Shown: positions 39,801 to 52,977 of the stretch, one piece after another
How positions within the stretch are numbered: position 1 is the first letter of the stretch
Layout: every line of letters begins with the position of its first letter
Source: Zhengitettix transpicula
Taxonomy: Eukaryota > Arthropoda > Insecta > Orthoptera > Tetrigidae
Assembly (NCBI GenBank): GCA_037074705.1
Contig: CM073592.1
Coordinates: 84,336,629-84,400,628 of the forward strand
Reading direction: 5' to 3'
Length of the DNA: 64,000 nucleotides
Translations under genes and position numbers: made by a program
The notes under the pieces: generated by a model
What the model was told of the DNA's origin: nothing
Seen by the model: only the letters and a program-made list of their open reading frames with translations
The model's database searches: none

Positions 39801-41756
39801 AAAGAAAGTAGTGTGGAAGTATAATTAGTGGAAGAAAGAAATGTAAGTAAAGAAACATGACAAAATGTTGGTAAAATTTTTGCATGAATATTAACAGATG
39901 AACACAGAATGAAAGAAAAGACAATTGAAAAGTTGGTCCAAGAAGGAGAAGATTTAAATAAGGTTGAAAGATAGGAATTGTCAGAATTGCTACAAGAATA
40001 TAAAGATATCTTTAGCGATAAACCAGGGTTAGTTAAAGATTACAAGTATGTGATTGAAACAGAGGAACGTACCCATATATGTAGCAGAAAGTTTGTTATA
40101 CCTGAATGTCAGTGCTAAAATTTTTAATAAACAATTAAATTGAATATTGGGAAAAGCCAATAATACTGGAAAAATTGTGTATATAGATAATTTGGTAGTA
40201 GCTAGTAGAATTAAAGAAGAAATACAGTAAATATTGAATAACTCTGAAAGACTAAATAGATTCTTATGTTATGCTAAAATATTAATGTTAAATTAAAATG
40301 ATAATTTATATTTCTGATAATTATTTTAAAAAAAATTATCTAGCACCCATTATAAACTATCGAGGACCTGAGCCCCTTCATCAGGAAAGAATATCTGAAC
40401 TGCATGCCAGCCAAGTATGAAATGATGAATTCAAACTGTGGTGCACCAGGCATTAGACAGCAACAATAAACACTCAATAAAGCCAATAACCCTCTCTCTA
40501 TCAAGGATAGTTCATTACAATGGAATTTCTGAGACCACTGGAACAGCAACACTTAATTCCTCAGTGCCAAAAACCTTTAACCTATTTCCAGTTAATAGAT
40601 GACATCTTCATACTATGGTGCCATGGCTCAGATCACCTTTCTGATTTTCTGCAAAACCTTACTGTGCCAACCTTCATTTTCAGAAATAAAACACAACCCA
40701 CATGGCAACACTCCACTGCCAGCTAACACATGGGATGTTTTTACTTCCTTAAGAAGCAGACTAACACCTCTGTAATTTTGAAAGTTTCTTCCTGTCCTGA
40801 ACAGTGATGCTGAGCTTCAATTTCAGGTAACCCCCCTCACCTTTCTCTCTTTCCTTTACAAACAAAATCTAAATATTTATATACTCATTAATTGAAAATT
40901 GTTTTCAATATATTCTTCTACAATCCTCATTCACATTAAAAAATAAGTTTACATTATTATGTTAAGGTAAATAATTTTCTGTAAATTATTTAGTTCCTGA
41001 TTTCTGACAGTTTGTAACACCAAAAGAGCTAGTACTTACAAATTAACAAATCCTGATCCACCTACGTCTTCTTGAGCACTAAATGAAGTTTTTTCCATTC
41101 CTAACAAAGTACTTATCGAGTCGAAGTCATATGTTTCACTGTACTTTTGACGCACTTTTTTCTTGACAAATTTATCCCAATAGTTGACTGGAAATGACCT
41201 AAACAAAAATAAAGTATACTAACAATAATTATTCATTATGTTAAAAAAATAATATATTGGTAATATTTACTTTGCTGATATGACTAGTTTGTCCCAATGA
41301 GATTTTATATCATCATCTTCAGGTTGCTCGACAATATATAATCCATCAAATTCTAATCGCCTAGCTATTTCTTTCTCTCGTTTAAATATAGCTAGGGGAA
41401 CCTATAAAAGTATCATAGTTATATTATAGATCATTTAAATTTCTAGTTTATATTATATTTTCATTAGCAATAAATACAAAATTTTAACAAAAAAATTGAT
41501 TTACACAATTGAATTTTACACAAGACAGCTAAAATTATTGTGCAGATATTAATTTTGAATGGAATAAAAACATTTTATGCATAGAAAATATTATGTTAAA
41601 AGAAGAACAACCTTCTTGCCTCATTTACTGGGATATCAGTAAATGCTAACCTAATTTCTGTAAATTGTTTTCATCAGCCTAAAATAATTAGTATATTGTA
41701 AGCTTGTGAAGAAATATATCACAAATAAAGATACTTTCTTTATTTGGGATAACTGA

Positions 41757-41822
<66 letters not shown>

Positions 41823-44800
41823 ATATTAGGAGAATCCATTAAGGAATTGGAACTAATTTGGTGACAAAGTCACATTCAATCTTGGATAGTGAGGAAGGAT
41901 AGAAATAAATAGGAGAAATAGGAGGATTATGCTTTATGTGAATTCATATGCTCGGGCAAAGAATTACGCACATAGAAAAGCATATGTTCAAAGCAGAGAG
42001 AAGGATGGAAGAAGAAGGAAAGACTGAAAATATTTGACCCAGGCGGGACTTGAACCCACGTATTCTGCTCAGTTCACAGACGCCTTAACCATATATATAT
42101 ATATATGTACATGACAAGGTCAAATTAAATAACACATTAGGACAGTAAAGAGAGACTGCGATGCCGACTTACCTGAAATCAGTAGTTGGTCCAGTCTGAC
42201 ATCGGTTGAAGTTCAAATTTACGAGGACCTGAGACCTCTTTGTCAGGAAGGAAGATCTGAACTGTGAGCCAGCCAGGCATCAATTGATTAATACAAAATA
42301 AAGTGCATCAGCCATTATACACCAACATTAGACACCCAACAAAGTCAACAACACCTTGTCTCTCTCAAGGAAAGGTCACAATAATGAAAAAGGAAATAAC
42401 AGAAAAAAGCATAAACTCATATGCACATACACACAAACAAACTCATTAGAATGGAAGGTAAAGAATAAAGAATAAAAGATTGATAATAGGGAAAGGACTC
42501 AACAAATTGTTATAATAGTGATCATTATAACAATTATCAAAATATACTGACACAAGATTTCAACACATCATAAAAATTGCCATAATGACCACTATAATAA
42601 AATTAGAGGTGGTTGAGTCCAGGACTTTGCCTAGATTATAATATTTGCTGGAAGGACAGTTCCCGAAGATGGAGTTCATCTTCTGATGAGTTGGGGTATG
42701 AGGCTTTAAGGGGCGCCAGTGTGTAGCATTTGTCAAAATTGTTGGAGTTGTGACTTTGGGTGTGGGCAGCTATAGAAAATTGGGTTTTGGATAGTTTGAC
42801 AGTGATGCAGTGGTTAGCAATGCATTCAGTGAGGGTTCATTTCATTTGGCCAATATAGAAAGAAGAGTTTGCAATTAATTTGATATATAATATGGGAGGA
42901 GAGGCAGATAATGTTTTCTTTGATTTTATAGGTGGCTTTTGTGGAGTATTTTGGGGGATTGTACTAGGCTGGAGGATGGGGCAGATATGGCACCTGTTCC
43001 TCCCACAAGATTGGCAACCGGGCTTCAGTCAGTGAGTTTTAGAGTGGGGTCTGCAAGGGTGGAGAAGGATATTAAGGAGATTGGGAGGGTGCCTGAAGGT
43101 AACCCTTGGGCTGGTGGGGAGTATAGTGAGAAGGATGTTTTTAAGGTTTGGGTTGGATTGGTGGAGTCCAGTGTAAGCGATGTGGAGAATGGAGTTGAGG
43201 TTTTGTATTCCAGGAAAGTAGGTTGAGGTAAGAGGTGGACTAAATTTCTTGTGTTGATCAAGGATGAGTTTTGGTAGTTGGACATTGGACATTTGTTTCT
43301 GGAGGAGGTCACTGGGATATTTTCTGTTTATGAAGGCATTGAGTATCCGGTTAGTGCATATGGTGAGACTGTTCCAAGTAGAGCAAATTCGAGCTCCTCT
43401 GAGGGTTAAACTATGTGGGAGAGAGTGTTTGATATGTTCTGGGTGACAACTGGTGAAGTGAAGATACTGTAAAGTATTGGTGGGATTAATTTGGACTGAT
43501 GTGGTGATTAGGCCAGAATTTAGATGTATATCAACATTGAAGAAGGTGATGTTGGTGGGAAAGTAGTTCCAGGTGAACTTAACAGGAAATTTGGTGTTTA
43601 AGTTATCAAGGAAATCCAAAAGGGCATCTGATCTATGTATCCATAGTATGAAAATATCATCCATGTATCCATAGTATGAAAATATCATCCATGTATCAAT
43701 AGTATGAAAATATCATCCATGTATCCATATTTTGAAAATATCATCTGAACTGGAACCAGGTTAAGGGTTTCAGTGGAGGGAAATAAGGAGTTGTTGTTCC
43801 AGTTGTCCAATGAAGAGGTTTGCATACAAAGGGGCCATCCGGGTGCCCATAGCAGGGCCACTTATTTGGTGGTAGATGTTGTTTTGGAAAGAAAACTAAT
43901 TCTGTGTGAGGACAAACTGGGTGAGGAACATTAGAAAGTTAGTGGTGGGGAAAGAATTTGGTGGACTGCGTGACAGGAAATATTGAAGTGCTGACAGGCC
44001 ACTAGCATGGGGAATATTGGTGTACATATATATGGATAGGAAAGACAGGACCTGAGCACCCTTTATCAGAAAAGTAGGTCTGAACCACATGCTGGCTGGG
44101 CACAAAGGAGGAATAGAGAGCAGTCAAATTTATGCTCAGCCACCACACGATTTGGACCTACTATCCTGATGAAGGGGATCAGGTAATTGAAAATGAGAAT
44201 TTTTGAACTGTTGATTTCAAGGAAGTACTATACCCTGTCTGTCTTTCCTATTTCCATTAGTGTGTGGTATTTATATCCTAATATTGCGTGTGTGTGTGTG
44301 CACATATATAACACATTTAGATAGGAAAGAGAGACAGTGAAATCAACTTACCAGAAGGGCTGAGAAGTGAGAATATTCCAAAGTTTCAAGGGCCAGAGTG
44401 TGATTTATCACTCTTCTTTATATTGATCTTTCTAACTATCTCTACATAGACAATTGGTCATGTTGTATTTGTCTTTGTCAGCATCCTTCTTGATGTGGCA
44501 ATATTGTTGGGATGTGCCGTGATTTTGTCAGACGTGGGTCGAATAGGCAGTTGCTTGGTAGAAATTGTGCAGGGTGGTTAGCAGTAAGTATACAAATAAA
44601 ACTCAAAATGTGTGGAGCTTATAATAGAAAGTTACAGATGTTGTAATACAGTCCACGTGACATTGTCGATAAATTAAGCAACGCTCTAAGATATATGTAA
44701 AACTTATCTCTTGAAGAATAAAATTATTAAAGAAAGTTCTAAGTTTGGATAATTTATTCCTATAAAAAATTATCTGGCACCCTAATTATTGCCAAACTTC

Positions 44801-47800
44801 AAGAGGACTGGATGAATAGTTGAACTTGGGACCACATATACGAGTTCGCTACATTTTGCCACCTAAGCACATGAAACAAAACTGAATCGAATGATGATCA
44901 TCTACAATATATATATAATGATATTAGTAAGGATATGACATTGTCATGTGCTTAGGAGAATCCATTAAGGATTTGGAACTAATTTGGTGACAAAGTCACA
45001 TTCAAACTTGGATAGTGAGGAAGGATAGAAATAAATAGGAGAAATAGGAGGATTACGCTTTATGTGAATCTTCTTCCATCCTTCTCTCTGCTTTGAACAT
45101 ATGCTTTTCTATGTGCGCAATTCTTCGCCCGAGCATATGAATTCACATAAAGTGTAATCCTCCGATATATATATATATATATATATATCAGCTCTCTTTT
45201 TTTTTGTGTAAGAGTGAATAAATATGGTTCAAGTATTACCTTAAGATGATAGTAGGCAATTAACATGGCCAGAGAAACTAATGAATGTAACATTGCCATT
45301 AATCTCATTAAATGTTCCATGTAGAAAAAATCTTCATCAACGTGAACTAGTTCAATGAGATCCTCATCTTCTTCACCACTTCCAGTTTCTCCACTCCCAA
45401 CTTCAGTTGAATTTACTTCAGCAGATAGTTCTTCCATGAGATCATTTAAATCTTCTTCTGATCCATTACCATTTTCAGTATCATCTTCACCAAGAGTAGT
45501 AACCTAAATCAAATAAAAATTTGTGAATATATGAAATTACAAAGGCTACTAAAATATTGTTTTAAGCAATAGTACTTAACATATGTTTTATTGCTAATTT
45601 AGTCTAAGAAATTAAAATTACCTTGTAGAATAGTAGAATGAAGTTTATGCAAAATGCAAGAACTAATGCAACATACTTCAGATTATAGAAATTTCTAGCA
45701 AGAAAACTAACAGCTCTCTTTGTGTATTCACTGAAGTCTATCTGGGAAAGAAATATTAGACATTATTAGTGGTCTAATGATGCATCAAATACAGTGCAAA
45801 AAAAACTTCTCAATAACTACTATAAATTCATAAGCCAAATCAACCATCACTTGTGTGTGTACATAATATATATATATATATATATATGTGTATGTATGTA
45901 TATAGTAAGTTAAACAGGAGAATGATGATTAAGTTTATTCAAACAAATACAACTCACACTCACAGGAATTAACAAAGAGAAAAAACTAAGAGCCCTGTGG
46001 GGAAGAATGAACATCAAGGCCACCTATTCTTTAATCTCACATGCAGTGTAATGTCAGACTGTTCATATGTGGATATTATTAGAAACCATGTCATTATGTC
46101 CTCTTCTCAAAGAACAGTGTCATGTTGTTCAGTATTCCTCATACGCATTTCTTGGTCCATTATTTCGTTTCCGGTCCAGTGTTCGAAGAGCGTTTCAGAA
46201 TCTGTTTTAGAGTTGTGGCTATTTTCTTCGGGTCAGTCTCATTTTCCGATTTATGGATGTCGACTTGACTTAACTTGTTTCTTCATTCAATTAAGCAATG
46301 GGGTCATGGTATGGTTTCACGTGCAAAACATGTACAACATCTTTTGACCTTGTAGTCTTTGTCTTTGTAGTACTCTAAATGGCCCAAAATAACATTTCAA
46401 TACCTCAATAAAAGTTCTCGGGTTTCTGGTCGGGTAACGTGATTTGAGCACAGCGTTTGTGAGGACAGCCTATCTACTGATCTTTGGCCATGCCAGTGCA
46501 CAAATCAGTAGATTGCTTAGACATCATAACATCAAGACGACTTTAAAGCCACAAATAAAAATTAGAAATCTACTGAAGTCTGTTAAGGATAATATTGGCA
46601 TTAGGAAACCAGGAATTTACCAAATTACTTGCTCCTGCGGCCAAAAATACATCAGCCAAACAATAAGGATGGTAGAAGAAAGACTGACGGAACATCCATC
46701 TTAAACAAATGGCTGTATCAGCGGTAGCAGAACATGCTCTCATGACGGGACATAGGATGGATTTTGCCGGAACCACAATACTGGACTCTGCTAGCCATCT
46801 CTGGGACAGTATTGAATTTGATGCGGTTGCCATCAGAACTTCCAATTGCCAACTGTTTAACAAGGACTCGAGTTTAAACTTGAGCAAGACTTGGAATCCT
46901 GTCCTACGAAGAATGTGTGAAACCCGGGTGGGTAAGGAGGCACTGGCCGAAGCCACCAATCAGGATGGGGATGACGCACGGGCAACGAAACTCTCGCAGG
47001 CGATGTGCTTGCATGTATTCCCAACACACCGGTCTGTATTGTTGACGGAATTGCACCCAGCCATGATGCAGACTGTGGTGGAAGGGAATGGACCAATCGC
47101 TGTTACTTATGGACCAGACCTGAAAACTCCTGATTGGTTTGACGGAGTATATAACCCACACTTCCCGAATCTTGACAACAGTTCACCTGATGAAGATGGC
47201 GGTGTCAGCCATGGAAACGTTGTGCTCAAATCATGTTACCTGACCGGAAACCCGAGAACTCTTTATACAGAATATACATCAGGGAAACTTACGCTCTTTA
47301 TTATTTAAATACCTTTTTGGAAAGGCCAACTATGCGAATGGGATTGAAAACCCACACCAATTCATTGGGCTGATACGATAATATATATATAAAACATATA
47401 AGGAAAATGTGATGAGGTCAACTTTAATAATACAATTGGATAGGAAGGAGAGACAGAAAAGTTCACATAACTGAAATCAACAGTTGCTCCAGTCGAGCAG
47501 AGGTGACAGAATAGTACAAATATTTGAGAGTCTGAGCCCCCTTTGTCTGGAAGGAAGGTCACAACTGCATCTGGCTTGGCACTGATCTTCCTTCCTGATG
47601 AACGGGGATCAGGTCCTCAAAAATTTGAACTTCCACCTGAACCAACTACTGATTTCAGGTAAGTCGGCACGCTGGCTCTCTTTCTTATCGAAATGTTTTA
47701 TATATATATATAAACTTGGATAATAAAGAAGGATAGAAATAAATAGGAGGATTAATTTATGTAAATTCATATGCTCAGGCATAGAATCATGCACACAGAA

Positions 47801-49025
47801 AAGCATATGTTCAAAGCAGGGAGGAGGATGGAAGAAGAAGGGGACACTGAAAATATAAGAACCAGGCAGGACGAACCTTCGTAATCTGCTCAGTACACAG
47901 ACATGTGTTAACGCTCTCAGCTACCAGGTCAATTTACTGACCAGGCAAATATAGACAGCCGTATTGTTGTTTAGTGGAGGAATGGATAGAGTAGAAAGAA
48001 TGAAGTATTAGGTGCATATAATAAGGAATAAATACAATATTAGGAGAATCCATTTTTCTTTGAAGATATGCTTTTCTATGTGCGCGATTCTACACCTGAA
48101 CACATGAAATCACTTAAAACATAATCCTCCTATTTTTCCTCACTATCGAAGATCCAATGTGACTTTGTCACCAAATTAGTTCCTGACATGCTCCTAATTC
48201 TTCACTCCCTCTACTCTATCCATTCCTCCATTAAAAAACCATTTATCCATAATAAGACTGTATTTTTGCCTGGTCATGAATTTGACCTGGTGGTTCTGAT
48301 GGTTAAGGCATCTGTGTACAGATAAGATTATGTAGGTATATCCTGCCAAGGTCAAATATTTTCAGTTTTTCCTTCTTCTTTCGCCCTTCTACATGCTATT
48401 AACATATGCTTCTCTTTGTGTGTAAATCTATGCCAGAGCATATACACACATTTGATATGGAGAGAGAAGCTTCTGTCTCTTGAAGAAGTAGGGTAAAACT
48501 TGTGAACATTTAATTTTGATTGATCATCACTCTCATGTATGGTATGTAAATATTGCTCTGCCCATATTAAATATTTTTACTGTTCCATTATTATTATTAT
48601 ATTTTTTGACTATATGATTTTAATAATTAATATAAAATAAATTAATTCTGCAAAGAAAGAAATCTTTGATTTAATGCATTAACAATTTACATCAAATAGT
48701 ATTTATAGTTTATTACTCACTTGAGAAACTGCAGATGGTTCAACTACTACCTCTTGCTTGGATTCAGCCTCCACAGCGGCCATTGCTGCTTGTTGCTGAG
48801 CAGCTGCTTCTGCAGTTGCAGCAGCAGCTTTACGAGCAGCTTCACCGCTGTTTTGAAATGTTTATCATAAAACTTTGGTTTAGAGTACTAGTAGTGTGAA
48901 TGTAATTTAGAAACAACTTGGGTAAAGGGTTACTTTAAAGTCAAATAAAGAAAAACATACTTCAGAGGAGAAAAATATTCCAACAAAATTAAATACTTTG
49001 TTAGAATGAAAATTCTATAATTTTA

Positions 49026-49059
<34 letters not shown>

Positions 49060-49894
49060 GAGTTGGATTCAGAAATAGAATGGAAAACTTAAAGAATTTT
49101 TCCAATCAAATGTGTTCAATTGAAATTATAAAGAACAGTTCGGAAAAGCTAATTCTGGTCAACAAAATGCAGTGAACAATGTCCACACAATTATTACATA
49201 TCTTTATTTCAGTGCAGTTAACATAGAAAGGAAAATTTCTGGTTTCACATAATTAACTAACTCCTTGGCTGGACAGCCCATGAAGGGCCTTGGCCTACCG
49301 AGACGGCTGCCAGACTGTCATCTTACATGACACATGGTCAGAGTGACGATTCTCCCACAGCCTTAACCCCAGTTTTCTTGACCAGGACGACCACAGACAT
49401 CCATGCCCATGCCGGGATTCGAACCCGGGACCTCTGTGATGCGAGGCAATGACGCTGGCCACTACACCACAGCAGGCCGGCAGTTTCACAGAATTAGGTA
49501 ATGAAAATGTGTGTTATTCATAATTTGGTAGCCAAATAAATCTACTGGGCACACAATTTTTTTAAGTTAAAGGAAGGATCATAATAATAAAATAGATCTG
49601 GAGTATGCACGCACATATTCAACAATATATTTGAAATATGTGACAGTGTACATACAAAATTTGGCCATACAGAAATACTTGAATTCAAATTATGGCACAA
49701 GATAATTTATTTTGAATTCTGATTCTTGTCAAAGTTAATTTCACACAGTTCAGACCTACTATCCTGAAGAAAGGGGCTCTGACCCTCGAAAATTGCAATT
49801 GATAATTCTGCCCTGCCTGAATAGACCAACTGTTGATTTCAAGTAAGTCCCTCTCTCCTATCAATTTAACCTTGTTACTTAATCTGTACTTACT

Positions 49895-49926
<32 letters not shown>

Positions 49927-52909
49927 TAAGGATATTATTTATTATGTGATGAAGTCACATTTTATCATTGGATAGTGAGAAAAGATAGAAATATGGGAAA
50001 AAAGGTTGGGATTACACTTTGAAGAAAGTGTATGCCTTAGGCATAGTAATATGCTCAAAGGAGGCATATGTTCAAAGCATAGAGAGGAAAGGAAGAAGTA
50101 GGAAAGATTGAAAATATTCGGCAAGGCCGAGAATTGAACCCAAGTTAGCAAATGCTCTACCAACTGAACTACTGTGTCTTTCTCCAGATCTAGCTACTAT
50201 AGGGGACAGTATTATTAGGTGACAAACAGTCGGTGTTGGGCCTCTCGTCATTCTGCATCTGCATTTGTCTCAATTTGGAGCTCAACAAGAAAGGATTTTT
50301 AGTCTCTAATAGGAACTCATGGGGTACATATCTTAGTTGCAACTTGCGAAATGATATGGTGGTGAGCATACATGGTGGCTTGTGGATAGATCAGTCTCTG
50401 GAAATGATAGAATCAAAAAACATTTTTTCATAGTGCAAGTGAGATTCATGAATTATTAGTTTAGGAAGTGTTGCATCGATTGAAGTCAGATCATTTTTAT
50501 TACATTGTCACCCCAACAATGGCTCAGACAATTAAATTGATGGACACATAGATGCAGGTTGCAGGCAGCATTGGATCTGGACAACTAAGGTATATCGGTC
50601 ATTGCAGAATGAGAAATTCTGGATATGTGCTATGAGAGCATGAATTTTGATTGAGGAAGGTCACTGTGGAGCAGATTGAACAAAAGTGATTGTAATTGTG
50701 AAACTGCTTCAAGCAAGAAGAAAAGGAACAGGTTGGTGACATTTAGTTTATTTGCATTTGCATTGGTTTATTTGAGTGTTTTGGAAAGATGGAAGAACAA
50801 AAAAAAAATGTTGTAGCTAAGGAAGTGGAGAAAAATATGTTCACACAATTCTTTAAGCATCTTGATGATTTTAATGTTAAGTCAGAGATTCAGAATGTAA
50901 AATTTAATGATAAATTTGATGCTATAAGGGATGAATTTAATGAAAAATTAGATACCATGAGGGATGAACTTAATAAATGAAAGTAGATGTTACATTTAAT
51001 GAAAGTTTTGATGCAATAAGAATGATTTTAATGTTGTTTATGTCAATTTAGACAAACAAAAGGTAATGATTAATTGTTTTGTGGTTGATTTTGAAAGGTC
51101 AGGCAGTGATGCAAAGTGAAGAACTTGTGGAAATTTGAAATAAAGTAAATGTAATGATAATTATGTGCATCAATAGGTGATTACTGATATTCAACTGCAG
51201 CAATTGACTAATGTAAAATGGTCAGAGGTACAGAGTAATAAATGTAAACAAAGTAGTGCAGATAGATTGAGTGTGAAAAACTTAGTGAGATGTATGATAG
51301 ACTAAGTCTGAAAAAGAAAATTTTGTGGGTAGAGAACATATAAACATATAATACATGGCACTCTACACAGACAGATATGTGTGTATGAGAAATATAAGCA
51401 TCAAGTTAGTACTAATTTCTATAAACATAGTGTAGGATATAATTGTACATATAGAGGTAATGTGATGGATAAAGTAACCACTAATGTGTGTGTTGTGGTG
51501 ACAGGAGATTGAATTTGGTATCTCAAACAGTCAAGTTGGGTTATACAAATAAGTGAAAACAAATGTACATGATGAGTATTTAAGAAATGAAATGTGAATG
51601 TGCAGACATTTATTGAAATATTTTCAAATTGCCATTCCATGGAATCCAGGAGGCGGCAACATTGATTGTAATTTATTGTAAGTATATAACAATTTTATCA
51701 ATTAGGTCAAGCTCTATGTTTTACTTAAATTTTCTGTAAATATTTTTGTTTTTGAAGGTGGCAAAATATCAATTGTACAAGTAGTTTATTTAATGTTAAT
51801 GTACACATAATTAAGTCTTAAAAAAAAGTTTTAAGTGTAATTTTGATAACATTCCTAAGGTTTGATTGTGTAATATACAAAACAGCTGATTAAAAAGGGT
51901 ATTGTCAAAGTGACAGCTAAGCAGCTGATTAAAAAAAATTATTGTAAAAGGTAACTGAGTAAAAAAGGTTATTGTCAATGGTACCATTCAACAGATGTCA
52001 TTAATTAAATTGAAGAAATATGTTTGAGGAATGTTAATTGTTTTGAGAGTGATATTTTTTTATTGTTAATGTTTTGTAAATATTGTGTAAAATTTTTGAT
52101 ATTGGGATGTGGCTAATAAATGTTAGATGTTTGGAATTTTAGCATTGGAGTGATGTGATTGAAAATAAAATTAGCTGACCATAAAAAAGATTATTTTCGG
52201 TCATCCGATTTTGTTCTTGTAGGCATGACATGTAACATGACAATCGGATGGTCAGTTTTCTTTGTGTATTGTAGTGCTGCACTAACATTATTGTGTTGTG
52301 TCATGATTTTTGCTAATGCGTCTAGAAGTTTTAGTCTTCATTTAGAGCTTGACAAGAAAGGATCTTTAGTCTCTGATGTGAACTCATGGGTTAAGGATCA
52401 TAGTCACAACTTGGGAGATAGTGGTGTGCAAACATGGTGGCTCACAGATAGGTCAGTGACACTAGTATCAGAAACCAACTTGCAGGGTGCAAGTGACATT
52501 AATGAATTATCCGGTTAGGAAGTGCCACACCAATGGAAGTCTTGTCAGTGAGAGTACTGTAAATATCTCATGTCTCAAAGTTGTGTTGTTGAACTGAAGT
52601 TTTGGTAACTTTTTATTAAAACATTATCTGGTGCTCTTGTAATAATTGAGCATCGAGAGCTGATCTGATACATGAACTGTAAAGAATGAGAGAATCATAA
52701 TCTTCTTTATATTTTGTCACCACATCATGGGGTATAATATTAGTTTTTATTACAATATATATAGGATCATGGATAGTGAGGAAAGATAGTGTAGCCATAG
52801 GAAACCCAAGGAAGTTCTTCAAATTTTGGAAGGCTCTCAATTTCCTTCTTCAGGAAGGAGTGTTACACCAATCCATGCACCGGCTGGTGTAGCACTCCTT
52901 CCTTTAGTC

Positions 52910-52977
<68 letters not shown>

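Larger units (their letters stand above)
37085..40345 (+). mobile_element. Internally deleted Ty3/gypsy-type LTR retrotransposon with nested insertion
   Basis: Partial LTRs: 37095-37190 and 40215-40340 share TAAATATTGAAT, GACTAAATAGATTC, ATTAATGTT and TTAAAATGATA in the same order. Inside: coiled gag-like ORF (about 37640-38010: [37 protein letters not shown]), protease, RT N-terminus [20 protein letters not shown] (about 39980-40040), and after a deletion the RT catalytic region [12 protein letters not shown] (40172-40206), where the second catalytic Asp is Asn. Inactive. It is in the opposite orientation to RyR. Confidence 0.8.

Noticed and set aside
47187..47230. A complete canonical hammerhead ribozyme in the PLE terminus
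   Set aside because: The core boxes are present, but stem I and a UH cleavage site could not be formed by eye; kept only as a hammerhead-like motif.
49262..49491. Possible tRNA gene with perfect B-box on the minus strand
   Set aside because: The acceptor stem does not close and a long unrelated body follows, so it is a tRNA-derived SINE.
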